Shown in pieces: positions 26,174-36,443 of a stretch of DNA of 64,000 nt. Made by a program: the position numbers and the translations under genes. Origin of the DNA: Pseudomonas sp. PICF141 (GTDB lineage Bacteria > Pseudomonadota > Gammaproteobacteria > Pseudomonadales > Pseudomonadaceae); assembly GCF_002286815.1 (NCBI RefSeq), contig NZ_MUNM01000043.1:1-64000 (forward strand), given 5' to 3'. Position 1 is the first letter of the stretch. The number at the start of each line of letters is the position of its first letter. Under the pieces are notes generated by a model. The model saw only the letters and a list, made by a program, of their open reading frames with translations. It was not told where the DNA came from and made no database searches.

Positions 26174-26295
26174 GGCAGTAAAACCTCAATCAAGGGAGCT
26201 TCAGCGAAATCGGAATATCAGCTGAAGGAAAGTGGGGTGAGCGCTCGCGAACCTTTGGATGGCTTTTGTAACCGTGTGGATACATCGCCAAAGCC

Positions 26296-26330
26296 TTTAC
26301 AAACAACCATGAACGTAAGTATATTACTTA
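26296..26330 (+). promoter_or_regulatory. EmhR/TtgR-type operator
   Basis: TTTACAAACAACCATGAACG continuing into TAAGTATATTACTTAG matches the P. putida ttgR-ttgA operator as I remember it, with outer half-sites TTAC and GTAA. It lies in the 239-bp region between the divergent emhR and emhA starts and would control both promoters. Confidence 0.75.
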
Positions 26331-26412
26331 GCAAGCTACTTATCTACCCGGCTAAATTTTTTTAACCTTCCACCTTTCTTGTGCGCAATTGCGCGCCTGA
26401 CCGAGGATCTTC

Positions 26413-27570
26413 ATGCAATTCAAGCCAGCTGTTACCGCTCTGGTTACTGCCGTCGCCCTGGCATCGCTGCTCAGCGGATGTAAAAAGGAAGAGGCGGCAC
26501 CTGCCGCACCAGCACCTCAGGTCGGCGTCGTAACCCTGCAACCTCAAGCCTTCACCCTGACATCCGAACTTCCGGGGCGCACCAGTGCGTTCCGCATCGC
26601 CGAAGTTCGCCCACAGGTCAACGGCATCATTCTCAAGCGACTGTTCAAGGAAGGCGGCGACGTCAAGGCCGGTCAGCAGCTTTATCAGATCGACCCCTCG
26701 GTCTATGACGCGACCCTCAAAAGCGCCGAAGCCAACCTGCGTTCGACCAAATCGATCGCCGACCGCTACAAGCAACTGGTGGACGAACAGGCTGTCAGCC
26801 GCCAGGAATACGACACCGCGCTGGCCAACCGCCTGCAATCGGAAGCGTCCCTGCAAAGCGCCCAGATCAATGTGCGCTACACCAAGGTTTACGCACCGAT
26901 CTCCGGTCGCATCGGCCGTTCGTCGGTGACTGAAGGCGCATTGGTCAGCAATGGCCAAACCGACGCCATGGCCGTTATCCAGCAACTGGACCCGATCTAT
27001 GTCGACGTCACCCAGTCTTCGGTGGAGCTGCTTGAGCTGCGCCGCGAACTGGAAAGCGGTCGTCTGCAAAAGGCTGGCGACAATGCCGCCGCGGTCAAAC
27101 TGACGCTCGAAGATGGCAGCCAGTACCAGCTGGACGGCAAGCTCGAGTTCTCCGAGGTTTCGGTTGACCAGACCACCGGCTCCGTAACCCTGCGTGCCGT
27201 GTTCCCGAACCCTGATCACACCCTGCTGCCAGGCATGTTCGTTCACGCGAAGTTGCAGGCCGGTGTGGACAGCGCGGCGATTCTGGCCCCGCAACAAGGC
27301 GTGACCCGCGACCTCAAAGGCTCTCCGACCGCGCTGGTCGTCGGTCCGGACAACAAGGTCGAACTGCGTCAGCTCAAGGCCAGCCGCACCGTCGGTAACC
27401 AATGGCTGATTGAAGACGGGCTGAAGGCAGGCGATCGCGTGATCACCGAAGGGCTGCAATTCGTCAAACCTGGCGTTGAAGTCAAAGTCACTGAAGCCAC
27501 CAACGTTGGCGCCAAGAGCCCGGCCCCCGTACAGGCAGCTAACACAGCTGTCGGCGGCAAAGGGGAGTAA
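26413..27570 (+). CDS. emhA: RND efflux periplasmic adaptor EmhA
   Basis: A 385-residue membrane-fusion lipoprotein. Signal peptide with lipobox LLSGC (Cys23). Biotin-lipoyl half-motif GRTSAFRIAEVRPQVNGIIL, alpha-helical hairpin about 95-165 with RSTKSIADRYKQLVDEQAVS, second lipoyl half GRIGRSSVTEGALVS, and a beta-barrel with GSVTLRAVFPNPDHTLLPGMF. It links EmhB to EmhC across the periplasm. Family AcrA/TtgA/EmhA. It ends 3 nt before emhB and is the first gene of the emhABC operon. Confidence 0.93.
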   Translation: MQFKPAVTALVTAVALASLLSGCKKEEAAPAAPAPQVGVVTLQPQAFTLTSELPGRTSAFRIAEVRPQVNGIILKRLFKEGGDVKAGQQLYQIDPSVYDATLKSAEANLRSTKSIADRYKQLVDEQAVSRQEYDTALANRLQSEASLQSAQINVRYTKVYAPISGRIGRSSVTEGALVSNGQTDAMAVIQQLDPIYVDVTQSSVELLELRRELESGRLQKAGDNAAAVKLTLEDGSQYQLDGKLEFSEVSVDQTTGSVTLRAVFPNPDHTLLPGMFVHAKLQAGVDSAAILAPQQGVTRDLKGSPTALVVGPDNKVELRQLKASRTVGNQWLIEDGLKAGDRVITEGLQFVKPGVEVKVTEATNVGAKSPAPVQAANTAVGGKGE

Positions 27571-27573
27571 ACC

Positions 27574-30500
27574 ATGTCGAAATTTTTTATCGACCGCCCG
27601 ATTTTCGCCTGGGTGATTGCCCTGGTGATCATGCTGGTCGGGGCTCTATCGATCCTCAAACTGCCGATCAACCAATACCCGAGCATTGCCCCTCCAGCCA
27701 TTGCGATTTCCGTGACCTACCCGGGCGCGTCTGCACAAACCGTGCAGGACACCGTGGTGCAGGTGATCGAGCAACAGCTCAACGGTATCGATAACCTGCG
27801 TTATGTCTCCTCGGAAAGTAACTCCGACGGCAACATGACCATTACCGCGACCTTCGAGCAGGGCACCAACTCCGATACCGCGCAGGTTCAGGTCCAGAAC
27901 AAGCTGAACCTGGCCACCCCGCTGCTGCCACAAGAAGTGCAGCAACAGGGCATCCGCGTGACCAAGTCGGTGAAAAACTTCCTGTTGGTCATCGGCGTGG
28001 TGTCGCGCGACGGCAGCATGACCAAGGACGACCTGTCCAACTACATCGTGTCGAACATGCAGGACCCGATTTCGCGCACGGCCGGTGTCGGTGACTTCCA
28101 GGTCTTCGGTGCCCAGTACGCGATGCGGATCTGGCTGGACCCGGCCAAGTTGAACAACTTCAACCTGACTCCGGTAGACGTGAAAACCGCCATCGCAGCG
28201 CAGAACGTCCAAGTCTCGTCCGGTCAACTCGGCGGCTTGCCAGCCCTGCCCGGCCAGCAACTGAACGCGACGATCATCGGCAAGACCCGTCTGCAGACCG
28301 CCGAGCAGTTCAAGGCGATTCTGTTGAAGGTCAACAAGGACGGCTCGCAAGTACGTGTCGGCGACGTTGCGGAAGTCGGTCTGGGTGGCGAAAACTACTC
28401 GGTCAGCGCCCAGTTCAACGGCGCCCCGGCTTCCGGTCTGGCGGTGAAACTGGCCAACGGCGCCAACGCCCTCGACACCGCAAAAGCCCTGCGCAATACC
28501 ATCGACACCCTCAAGCCGTTCTTCCCGGAAGGGATGGAAGTGGTGTTCCCGTACGACACCACCCCGGTGGTGACCGAGTCGATCAAGGGTGTGGTTGAAA
28601 CCCTGGTCGAAGCGATCGTGCTGGTGTTCCTGGTGATGTTCCTGTTCCTGCAAAACTTCCGCGCCACCGTCATCACCACGATGACCGTGCCGGTGGTATT
28701 GCTGGGTACGTTCGGGATCCTCGCGGCGTTCGGCTTCAGCATCAACACCCTGACCATGTTCGGTATGGTGTTGGCCATTGGCTTGCTGGTGGACGATGCC
28801 ATCGTCGTGGTGGAAAACGTCGAACGGGTCATGAGCGAAGAAGGCCTGTCACCCAAGGAGGCCACCAAGAAATCCATGGGGCAGATCCAGGGTGCCCTGG
28901 TCGGTATCGCCCTGGTGCTGTCGGCGGTACTGCTGCCGATGGCGTTCTTCAGTGGTTCTACCGGTGTGATCTACAAGCAGTTCTCGATCACTATCGTTTC
29001 GGCCATGGCCTTGTCGGTACTGGTGGCGTTGATCTTCACCCCGGCGCTTTGCGCAACCATGCTCAAGGCGATACCGAAAGGTGAGCACGGCACGCCGAAA
29101 CGCGGCTTCTTCGGCTGGTTCAACCGCAGCTTCGACCGTGGCGTCAAAAGCTACGAGCGCAGCGTGGGCAATATACTCACGCACAAGGCTCCCTACCTGC
29201 TGGCGTACCTGATCATTGTGGTCGGCATGATCTGGCTGTTCACCCGTATTCCAACGGCGTTCCTGCCCGAAGAAGACCAGGGCGTACTGTTTGCACAAGT
29301 GCAAACCCCGGCCGGTTCCAGCTCCCAGCGCACGCAAGTGGTCGTGGACGAAATGCGCGAATTCCTGCTGCGTCCAAGCTCGGAGGGCGGTGAAGGCGAT
29401 GCCGTGGCCTCGGTGTTTACCGTGACCGGCTTCAACTTCGCCGGCCGAGGCCAGAGTTCGGGCATGGCGTTCATCATGCTCAAGCCATGGGAAGAACGTA
29501 ACGCCGACAACAGCGTGTTCAAACTCGCGGCCCGTGCCCAGCAGCACTTCTTTACCTTCCGTGATGCGATGGTATTTGCCTTCGCGCCACCGGCGGTACT
29601 GGAGCTGGGTAACGCCACCGGTTTCGACGTGTTCCTTCAGGACCGCGCCGGTATCGGTCACGAGAAACTGATGGAAGCCCGTAACCAGTTCCTCGGCATG
29701 GCAGCGCAAAGCAAAGTCCTGTCGCAGGTCCGTCCTAACGGCCTGAACGACGAGCCGCAATACCAGCTGGAAATCGACGATGAGAAAGCCAGCGCCCTGG
29801 GCGTGACCCTCACCGACATCAACAACACCCTGTCGATTGCCCTGGGCAGTAGCTATGTGAACGACTTCATCGACCGTGGTCGCGTGAAGAAGGTTTACAT
29901 CCAGGGCTTGCCTGGTGCTCGCATGAGCCCCGAGGACCTGAAGAAGTGGTACGTGCGCAACAGCGCCGGCACCATGGTCCCGTTCTCGTCGTTCGCCAAG
30001 GGTGAGTGGATCTACGGTTCGCCGAAACTGGCCCGTTACAACGGCGTGGAAGCGATGGAAATCCTCGGTGCCCCGGCGCCAGGCTATTCCACTGGTGAAG
30101 CGATGGCCGAAGTCGAAGCCCTGGCCAGGAAACTGCCGGCCGGTGTCGGTATTTCCTGGACTGGCTTGTCGTACGAAGAGCGTCTGTCCGGTTCGCAAGC
30201 GCCCGCGTTGTACGCCTTGTCGTTGCTGATGGTATTCCTGTGTCTGGCGGCGCTGTATGAAAGCTGGTCGATCCCGATCGCGGTGATGCTGGTGGTACCG
30301 CTGGGGATTATCGGTGCGCTGATGGCCACCAGCATGCGTGGCCTGTCCAACGACGTGTACTTCCAGGTGGGGCTGTTGACCACGATCGGTCTGGCGGCGA
30401 AAAACGCCATTCTGATCGTCGAGTTCGCCAAGGAACTGCATGAGCAAGGACGCAGCCTGCGCGATGCTGCGATCGAAGCCTGCCGGATGCGACTGCGACC

Positions 30501-30735
30501 GATCATCATGACCTCGCTCGCGTTCGTGCTCGGTGTGGTTCCGCTGGCCATTTCCACGGGCGCCGGCTCGGGTAGCCAGCATGCGATCGGTACCGGTGTG
30601 ATTGGCGGTATGATCACAGCCACTGTGCTGGCGATCTTCTGGGTCCCCTTGTTCTTCGTCACCGTGTCGTCCATGGGCCAGCGCAAAGTCGCCGACCAGG
30701 ATGACGCCATTGAACCATCTAAAGAGGCTGGCTAA
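27574..30735 (+). CDS. emhB: RND efflux transporter EmhB
   Basis: A 1053-residue inner-membrane HAE1-family pump, twelve helices with two large periplasmic loops. Start [20 protein letters not shown] is classic. The proton-relay residues are present: paired Asp in [16 protein letters not shown] and Lys in [17 protein letters not shown]. It exports hydrophobic compounds, aromatics and antibiotics by proton antiport. emhC overlaps the stop by 1 nt, so the genes are coupled. Confidence 0.95.
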   Translation: MSKFFIDRPIFAWVIALVIMLVGALSILKLPINQYPSIAPPAIAISVTYPGASAQTVQDTVVQVIEQQLNGIDNLRYVSSESNSDGNMTITATFEQGTNSDTAQVQVQNKLNLATPLLPQEVQQQGIRVTKSVKNFLLVIGVVSRDGSMTKDDLSNYIVSNMQDPISRTAGVGDFQVFGAQYAMRIWLDPAKLNNFNLTPVDVKTAIAAQNVQVSSGQLGGLPALPGQQLNATIIGKTRLQTAEQFKAILLKVNKDGSQVRVGDVAEVGLGGENYSVSAQFNGAPASGLAVKLANGANALDTAKALRNTIDTLKPFFPEGMEVVFPYDTTPVVTESIKGVVETLVEAIVLVFLVMFLFLQNFRATVITTMTVPVVLLGTFGILAAFGFSINTLTMFGMVLAIGLLVDDAIVVVENVERVMSEEGLSPKEATKKSMGQIQGALVGIALVLSAVLLPMAFFSGSTGVIYKQFSITIVSAMALSVLVALIFTPALCATMLKAIPKGEHGTPKRGFFGWFNRSFDRGVKSYERSVGNILTHKAPYLLAYLIIVVGMIWLFTRIPTAFLPEEDQGVLFAQVQTPAGSSSQRTQVVVDEMREFLLRPSSEGGEGDAVASVFTVTGFNFAGRGQSSGMAFIMLKPWEERNADNSVFKLAARAQQHFFTFRDAMVFAFAPPAVLELGNATGFDVFLQDRAGIGHEKLMEARNQFLGMAAQSKVLSQVRPNGLNDEPQYQLEIDDEKASALGVTLTDINNTLSIALGSSYVNDFIDRGRVKKVYIQGLPGARMSPEDLKKWYVRNSAGTMVPFSSFAKGEWIYGSPKLARYNGVEAMEILGAPAPGYSTGEAMAEVEALARKLPAGVGISWTGLSYEERLSGSQAPALYALSLLMVFLCLAALYESWSIPIAVMLVVPLGIIGALMATSMRGLSNDVYFQVGLLTTIGLAAKNAILIVEFAKELHEQGRSLRDAAIEACRMRLRPIIMTSLAFVLGVVPLAISTGAGSGSQHAIGTGVIGGMITATVLAIFWVPLFFVTVSSMGQRKVADQDDAIEPSKEAG

Positions 30736-32195
30736 TGAGCAAGTCGCTACTCTCCATCGCAGTCGCGGCCTTCGTGCTGAGCGGCTGCTCGCTGATACCC
30801 GATTATCAGCAGCCTGAAGCTCCGGTGGCGGGCCAATACCCGCAAGGCCCGGCGTATTCGCCGGCCCAGGCGCCTAACCAGGCCGCTGCCGAACAAGGCT
30901 GGAAGCAGTTTTTCCACGACCCGGCGCTGCAACAGCTGATTCAGACCGCACTGGAGAACAACCGCGACCTGCGTGTCGCGGCGCTGAACATCGACGCTTA
31001 TGCGGCTCAATACCGCATTCAGCGTGCCGATCTGTACCCGGCCGTTTCGGCCACCGGTAGCGGCAGCCGTCAGCGAGTTCCGGAGCGGGCCTCGCAAACC
31101 GGCGAAGCGAACATCAGCAGTTCCTATTCTGCCACCGTCGGCATCAGCGCCTATGAACTCGACCTGTTCGGTCGAGTGCGTAGCCTGAGCGAAGAAGCCT
31201 TGCAGAAATACTTCGCCACTGAAGAAGCACGCCGCAGCACGCAAATCAGCCTGGTGGCCAGTGTGGCCAATGCCTACCTGACCTGGCAGGCTGACAAAGA
31301 GCTGTTGAAACTGACCCAGGAAACCCTCAGCGCCTACGAGGAGAGTTACAAGCTCACCTCGCGCAGCAACGAAGTAGGTGTCGCCTCGGCGCTGGATCTG
31401 GCCCAGTCGCGTACCTCGGTGGAGAACGCCCGCGCGCAACTGGCCAAATACACCCGTCAGGTCGCCCAGGATGAAAACAGCCTGGTGCTGCTGCTCGGCA
31501 CCGGTATCCCGGCCAATCTGCAAGCGGCCAAGCCACTGTCGGACGACGTGCTGAGCGAAGTGCCGGCCGGCCTGCCGTCGGACTTGCTGCAACGTCGTCC
31601 GGACATCCTTCAGGCCGAGTACAACCTCAAGGCTGCCAACGCCAATATCGGCGCGGCACGGGCTGCGTTCTTCCCGAGCATCAGCCTGACCGCCAATGCC
31701 GGCTCCCTGAGCCCGGACCTGTCCGGTCTGTTCAAGGGTGGTTCGGGCACCTGGTTGTTCCAGCCGCAAATCAACCTGCCGATCTTCAATGCCGGCAGCC
31801 TGCGCGCCAGCCTGGATTACTCCAAAATCCAGAAAGACATCGGCGTGGCCAACTACGAGAAATCCATTCAGACGGCCTTCCAGGAAGTCGCCGACGGCCT
31901 GGCCGCTCGCCAGACCTACACCGAGCAGTTGCAGGCTCAGCGTGACTTCGTCAGCGCCAACCAGGACTACTACCGTCTGGCCGAGCGTCGCTACCGTATC
32001 GGTGTCGACAGCAACCTGACCTTCCTCGATGCCCAGCGCCAGCTGTTCAGTGCCCAACAAGCGCTGATCACCGACCGCCTGGCGCAGCTGACCAGCGCGG
32101 TCAATCTGTACAAGGCATTGGGTGGTGGCTGGAATGAACAGACGGCGAAGAACGAGCCATTGAAAGAAGAAGCGCCGAAGATGAAGTTGTTCTGA
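30735..32195 (+). CDS. emhC: Outer-membrane efflux channel EmhC
   Basis: A 486-residue TolC/OprM-family lipoprotein. Lipobox VLSGC with Cys18. Two OEP repeats (PF02321) about 65-255 and 280-465; the conserved [32 protein letters not shown] begins the second and [18 protein letters not shown] is in its helices. It forms a trimeric channel for EmhAB. Last gene of the operon, followed by a terminator. Confidence 0.94.
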   Translation: MSKSLLSIAVAAFVLSGCSLIPDYQQPEAPVAGQYPQGPAYSPAQAPNQAAAEQGWKQFFHDPALQQLIQTALENNRDLRVAALNIDAYAAQYRIQRADLYPAVSATGSGSRQRVPERASQTGEANISSSYSATVGISAYELDLFGRVRSLSEEALQKYFATEEARRSTQISLVASVANAYLTWQADKELLKLTQETLSAYEESYKLTSRSNEVGVASALDLAQSRTSVENARAQLAKYTRQVAQDENSLVLLLGTGIPANLQAAKPLSDDVLSEVPAGLPSDLLQRRPDILQAEYNLKAANANIGAARAAFFPSISLTANAGSLSPDLSGLFKGGSGTWLFQPQINLPIFNAGSLRASLDYSKIQKDIGVANYEKSIQTAFQEVADGLAARQTYTEQLQAQRDFVSANQDYYRLAERRYRIGVDSNLTFLDAQRQLFSAQQALITDRLAQLTSAVNLYKALGGGWNEQTAKNEPLKEEAPKMKLF

Positions 32196-32213
32196 TAGCG
32201 CGGTAAAAACACG

Positions 32214-32240
32214 AAGCCCACCGATTGGTGGGCTTTTTGT
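32214..32240 (+). terminator. Rho-independent terminator of emhABC
   Basis: AAGCCCACCGATTGGTGGGC followed by TTTTTGTT; 8-9 bp stem, 18 nt after the emhC stop. Confidence 0.85.
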
Positions 32241-32258
32241 TGGCGGCGGGAAAAGCCA

Positions 32259-32340
32259 GATCAAAAGATCGCAGCCTTCGGCAGCTCCTACGAAGGTGCG
32301 ATTTTATGTAGGAGCTGCCGAAGGCTGCGATCTTTTGATC
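32259..32340. repeat. Inverted REP pair (GATCGCAGCCTTCGGCAGCTCC family)
   Basis: GATCAAAAGATCGCAGCCTT and its reverse complement AAGGCTGCGATCTTTTGATC, with a 20-nt centre. The 380-bp interval between emhC and oprD (32196-32575) holds only this, the terminator and the oprD leader. Confidence 0.88.
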
Positions 32341-32575
32341 TTTTGCCGTTCGATAATCGCCCAAAACCCGCCCTCGCCGATTGAACCGTTCAGTTCCTTT
32401 CCCTCACCATCTGTCGCACAAAACCAATAACAACAGGTTCGACACCATGTCCCCGCGCCCTGCCCTGTCCGGCTGACTTCGCCCCCGTTTTTCTGAATTC
32501 GACATCTTATGTCTGCAACCCGAACGTTGCGGCACCGCCCCGTCTCATCCCCAAGAATTAGAGAGACCCCAGCCC

Positions 32576-33835
32576 ATGACCCCTTTCACCGCGCAGTATT
32601 TCGTTCCCAGCCTGATCGCCATCGCATTGGCCACTGCGGCTCTGCCCGCCATGGCCGAGGAAGCCGGTTTTGTCGAAGGTGCCAAGGTCAACCTGAACCT
32701 GCGTAATTTCTACATCAACCGTAATTTCACCAACCCGACCAAAAGCCAGGGCAAGGCTGAAGAGTGGACGCAAAGCTTCATCCTCGATGCCAAATCCGGG
32801 TTCACCCAAGGCACCGTCGGATTTGGCATGGACGTGTTGGGTTTGTATTCGGTGAAGCTCGACGGCGGCAAAGGCACCGGTGGTACGCAGTTGTTGCCGC
32901 TGGACCACGATGGTCGCCCGGCAGACAATTTCGGTCGAACCAACGTGGCGTTCAAGGCCAGGCTGTCGCACACCGAAGCGAAGGTCGGCGAATGGATGCC
33001 GGTGCTGCCGATCCTGCGTTCGGACGATGGTCGCTCGCTGCCGCAAACGTTCCGGGGTGGCCAGATCACCTCGAAGGAAATCGACGGCCTGACCCTTTAC
33101 GGCGGCCAGTTCCGCGCCAACAGCCCGCGCGATGACAGCAGCATGAATGACATGTCAATGAGCGGTAAAACGGCGTTCACCTCAGACCGCTTCAACTTTC
33201 AGGGTGGGGAATATGCCTTCAATGGCACACGCACCCAGATCGGCGTGTGGAACGCTGAACTCAAGGACATCTACAGCCAGCAATACGTCAACCTGACCCA
33301 TACCCAACCGCTGGGCGACTGGACATTTGGCGCCAATCTGGGGTTTTTCTACGGCAAGGATGACGGCAGCGCCCGGGCCGGCGAGCTGGACAACAAGACC
33401 TGGTCGGGCCTGTTCTCGGCCAAATATGGCGGCAACACGTTCTACGTCGGCTTGCAAAAACTGACCGGTGACAGCGCCTGGATGCGTGTCAACGGCACCA
33501 GCGGCGGCACGCTGGCCAACGACAGCTATAACGCCAGTTACGACAACGCGAAGGAAAAATCCTGGCAATTGCGCCACGACTACAACTTCGCCGCCCTCGG
33601 CGTGCCGGGCCTGACGTTGATGAACCGCTACATCAGCGGCGACAACGTACACACCGCAACCACCAGCGATGGCAAGGAATGGGGCCGCGAAAGCGAACTG
33701 GCCTATACCGTGCAGAGCGGCACCCTCAAAAACCTCAATCTCAAATGGCGCAATTCAACCATCCGTCGCGACTTCAGCAACAACGAATTCGACGAGAACC
33801 GGTTGATTGTCAGCTACCCGATCAATTTGTTGTGA
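32576..33835 (+). CDS. OprD-family outer-membrane porin
   Basis: A 419-residue outer-membrane protein. Signal peptide about 1-27 (ending PAMAEE). OprD family (PF03573) features: NLNLRNFYINRNF at the N-terminus, SFILDAKSGFTQGTVGFGMDVLG, a middle region with LTLYGGQFRANSPRDDSS, and a terminal beta strand ENRLIVSYPINLL. It should be an 18-strand specific porin for small organic acids or amino acids; which one is not visible. Single gene with its own leader. Confidence 0.9.
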   Translation: MTPFTAQYFVPSLIAIALATAALPAMAEEAGFVEGAKVNLNLRNFYINRNFTNPTKSQGKAEEWTQSFILDAKSGFTQGTVGFGMDVLGLYSVKLDGGKGTGGTQLLPLDHDGRPADNFGRTNVAFKARLSHTEAKVGEWMPVLPILRSDDGRSLPQTFRGGQITSKEIDGLTLYGGQFRANSPRDDSSMNDMSMSGKTAFTSDRFNFQGGEYAFNGTRTQIGVWNAELKDIYSQQYVNLTHTQPLGDWTFGANLGFFYGKDDGSARAGELDNKTWSGLFSAKYGGNTFYVGLQKLTGDSAWMRVNGTSGGTLANDSYNASYDNAKEKSWQLRHDYNFAALGVPGLTLMNRYISGDNVHTATTSDGKEWGRESELAYTVQSGTLKNLNLKWRNSTIRRDFSNNEFDENRLIVSYPINLL

Positions 33836-33903
33836 GGCGTTCATCAGGTTCCTCCTGAATCAGCGAAATAAGCCGCAAGGAAGCGGTTGCCGAGTCGTTA
33901 TAA

Positions 33904-33924
33904 CAAAATGAAAGTCATTTTATT
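33904..33924. other. AT-rich hairpin before the 34 kb cluster
   Basis: AAAATGAAAGTCATTTTATT forms a perfect 7-bp stem with a 3-base loop in an AT-rich stretch downstream of the porin. It could be a weak terminator or an operator for the downstream cluster; nothing decides between these. Confidence 0.4.
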
Positions 33925-34035
33925 ATCAAAGCAACTTAACGCCTGTTAGTTCTGCCAGTAGACGCCTGCGCCTTGGACTTCTAGAGTCTGACCTTCGAAG
34001 TATCCAACGGCTTTTAACCATGGAAGGTAGACACT

Positions 34036-34683
34036 ATGAACTGGTGGCAGATCGATTTATTGATTATGGCTTCTTATGGATTAGTCCATTCTTGCCTGAC
34101 CACAAAACCGGCAATGAATCTATATGAAAAAATATTTCCCGCCTGGAGCTGGAATATCGGCATGTGTGTATTTTCTGCGGCCACGCTGATTCTGGGCATT
34201 CTTTATTGGCAACCGTCCGGGCACTATATTTATGTATTGATACCGGGCAGCCCACTGTTTCATTTCGCCGCATTATCGATGGTCACGCTGTTGGGCCTGA
34301 CCATTTACTGTTTCCGGTATACCTCGACATTTTGGCAATGGCTCGGCGCTCACCAGCTAATTGCCCGTCTTAGAGGAAGAAAATCTCCCGAGCCCTATCG
34401 GCTGCATATTCAAGGCATCAAACGTTACATCCGTTTTCCCCATCATACGTTCTTGATGTTCTTTTTCTGGGCCCACCCGATCATGACGTACGACACCCTG
34501 CTCTTTTCAGTCGGTGCGACGATCTATATGTACATAGGCACGTGGCACATGGACAAACGTCTTGAAGCAATATTTGGCGATGAATGGCGGATCTACAAGA
34601 AAGATACCGGCCTCATGCTGCCGTCACCCAAAGCATGGTCACGGCTCTTTACAGATATTCGCCAGCAACAAGACGCTATCTGA
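34036..34683 (+). CDS. NnrU/MddA-like integral membrane protein (ICMT-type fold)
   Basis: A 215-residue protein with five to six predicted membrane helices. The C-terminal half resembles the isoprenylcysteine methyltransferase / methanethiol S-methyltransferase / NnrU superfamily: RYIRFPHHTFLMFFFWAHPI, then TIYMYIGTWHMDKRLEAIFG and DEWRIYKKD. In enzymes of this group these stretches bind SAM. The canonical RHP triad is altered to RFPHH and no function is known. GGAAGGTAG precedes the ATG. First of three genes (with DUF3050 and a soluble methyltransferase) in DNA visibly richer in A and T than its surroundings. Confidence 0.75.
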   Translation: MNWWQIDLLIMASYGLVHSCLTTKPAMNLYEKIFPAWSWNIGMCVFSAATLILGILYWQPSGHYIYVLIPGSPLFHFAALSMVTLLGLTIYCFRYTSTFWQWLGAHQLIARLRGRKSPEPYRLHIQGIKRYIRFPHHTFLMFFFWAHPIMTYDTLLFSVGATIYMYIGTWHMDKRLEAIFGDEWRIYKKDTGLMLPSPKAWSRLFTDIRQQQDAI

Positions 34684-34718
34684 AAGTGGCTCAGATAATT
34701 TCATGCAGGGATGCAATC

Positions 34719-35480
34719 ATGTTTGAAACAGAACTCGAACCCTATCAATACCGGCTGGCCCAACATCCACTGTATGCGGCCATTCGTTCAATCGAACACG
34801 TCAGGTTATTCATGAGTCGCCATGTCTTTGCAGTCTGGGACTTCATGAGCCTTGCCAAACGACTGCAACGTGACCTCACCTGCACGCAAATTCCATGGAT
34901 GCCGGTACAGCATGCCGACTGCGCTCGTCTCATCAATGAAATCATTACTGGCGAAGAATCGGATATCGATCTGAATGGCCACCCAGCCAGTCATTTCCAT
35001 TTGTACCTGGATGCAATGGCGGAAGTCAGTGCGCCCACCGAGCGAATCGAGATGTTCATGCATCAATTCGCCCACTCTTTTTCGCTACCGCAGGCCCTGA
35101 CTCAGGCTCGTGTTCCGGCGTACGTCCAGACGTTTGTCAGACACACCCTTAAAACGGCCCGCAAGGCATCCACTGCAGAAGTGGCCAGCAGTTTTCTTTT
35201 TGGCCGCGAAGACCCGATACCCGACATGTTTCAGACATTGTTGAACAATTGGGGGATCACCCAAAGTCAGGCCCCCAAGTTTATTCATTACCTGAATCGA
35301 CACATTGAAGTGGACAGCGGCGACCATGGCCCTGGGGCGCAAAAAATGCTGTCCCGATTGATCACGACGCCCGACCTGCGGGAAAAAGCGTTGAGCGCCG
35401 CCATCGAGGCTATCGAACACCGCATCAGGCTTTGGAACGGCATCTATCGCGACATAAAAAAGTCGGACAGAGGTGGGTAA
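34719..35480 (+). CDS. DUF3050 family protein (probable heme-oxygenase-like fold)
   Basis: A 253-residue protein of the DUF3050 family (PF11251), rich in helices and in His/Asp/Glu. Conserved-looking stretches: RHVFAVWDFMSLAKRLQRDL (about 29-48), ASHFHLYLDAM (about 90-100), MHQFAHSF (near 113), and YLNRHIEVDSGDHGPGAQKM (about 190-210). The clustered His, Asp and Glu could bind a di-iron centre as in heme-oxygenase-like oxidases; this is inference, not shown. The start at 34719 is 35 nt after the membrane protein and the third gene follows by 49 nt, so an operon is likely. Confidence 0.78.
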   Translation: MFETELEPYQYRLAQHPLYAAIRSIEHVRLFMSRHVFAVWDFMSLAKRLQRDLTCTQIPWMPVQHADCARLINEIITGEESDIDLNGHPASHFHLYLDAMAEVSAPTERIEMFMHQFAHSFSLPQALTQARVPAYVQTFVRHTLKTARKASTAEVASSFLFGREDPIPDMFQTLLNNWGITQSQAPKFIHYLNRHIEVDSGDHGPGAQKMLSRLITTPDLREKALSAAIEAIEHRIRLWNGIYRDIKKSDRGG

Positions 35481-35529
35481 GAATCCGCAGCGATAGTTGG
35501 TCAGCCTCATGGACACAGAGGACTTCCTC

Positions 35530-36348
35530 ATGCTCACACGACGAGAGCCAATGGCTCCCGAGAATACCCATTGGGACGCCAAGGCCTACCAGCAATTCTT
35601 CCGCCTTCGACAACGCCCTGTTAATGAGTTACTCAACCGGGTTGAACTGAAAAAGCCCAAGTATATTTACGACTTGGGTTGCGGCACCGGTATCGCGACT
35701 CAACTGCTGGCAAAGCGTTGGCCCCGAGCCCGTTTGCAGGGCATCGACAGTTCCGGACAAATGCTGCAGGAAGCCCGGTGCCTGCCCATCAAGGCGCTGT
35801 GGAAGCAATGTGATCTGCTCGACTGGGCGCCGGAACACTCGGCCGATCTGCTGTTCGCCGCCGCCGTATTGCACTTCATCAGCGACCATGAACAACTGCT
35901 GCCGCGCCTTCTTCGCCTGCTCAACCCTGGCGGTTGTCTGGCGGCGCACATGCCCGACTGGCGAGATGCGCCGTGGTACCAATTGATGCTCGACACACTC
36001 CAAGATGCCGGTCCCGGCCACACCGCCTTGGGCACCGCGCAACTGCGTCAGGCCATGGCGGCGAGACCGTTGTTGTCGCTGGAAGGCTATTACCGTTTGC
36101 TGACGCCACTCACGCAAAAACTGGAGATCTGGGAGACCGAGGAATTACAGGTGGTCGAGGGACGTTCGCCAATCTACGATTGGGTCAAGGTTTCAGCCCT
36201 GCGACCGGTATTGATGGCGTTGAATGATGATGAAAAGGCACGCTTTCTGTACCACTACCTGATGCGCGTGCATGCGCATTACCCGCCGGAGAGCGACGGG
36301 CTTACGTTGTTTCCATTCAAGCGGATCTTTATCGTTGCGACGGTGTGA
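35530..36348 (+). CDS. Class I SAM-dependent methyltransferase (Tam-like)
   Basis: A 272-residue soluble methyltransferase. Motif I IYDLGCGTGIATQLLAKRWP near residues 47-66, LQGIDSSGQMLQEAR (motif II acidic loop), DLLFAAAVLHFISDH and LLNPGGCLAAHMPDW. The arrangement resembles trans-aconitate 2-methyltransferase (Tam) and small-molecule carboxyl methyltransferases; the substrate is unknown. AGAGGA seven nt before the ATG at 35530 supports this start; an ATG at 35509 is an alternative. It is the third gene of the cluster with the membrane protein and DUF3050. Confidence 0.8.
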   Translation: MLTRREPMAPENTHWDAKAYQQFFRLRQRPVNELLNRVELKKPKYIYDLGCGTGIATQLLAKRWPRARLQGIDSSGQMLQEARCLPIKALWKQCDLLDWAPEHSADLLFAAAVLHFISDHEQLLPRLLRLLNPGGCLAAHMPDWRDAPWYQLMLDTLQDAGPGHTALGTAQLRQAMAARPLLSLEGYYRLLTPLTQKLEIWETEELQVVEGRSPIYDWVKVSALRPVLMALNDDEKARFLYHYLMRVHAHYPPESDGLTLFPFKRIFIVATV

Positions 36349-36379
36349 TTGCACACAGGGCGTTGATCAAGATCGACCA

Positions 36380-36410
36380 CCGCCATCGCGAGCCTGCTCG
36401 CGATGGCGGT
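36380..36410. repeat. Small palindrome (CCATCGCGAGCCTGCTCGCG)
   Basis: CCGCCATCGCGAGC and GCTCGCGATGGCGG form a near-perfect stem with a 2-base loop, in the 95-nt gap between the methyltransferase and convergent pcaC. A possible bidirectional terminator; a related motif is at 53118-53143. Confidence 0.7.
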
Positions 36411-36443
36411 TAACAGGGTGCAACCTGATGCAAGGGTGGACAG

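Noticed and set aside
28849..30582. 577-codon open frame antisense to emhB
   Set aside because: Shadow of emhB with no recognisable domain or RBS. The RND pump reading is unambiguous.
33836..36380. Genomic island around the 34 kb cluster
   Set aside because: The DNA looks AT-richer than its surroundings, but no integrase, tRNA target or direct repeats were found at the borders.
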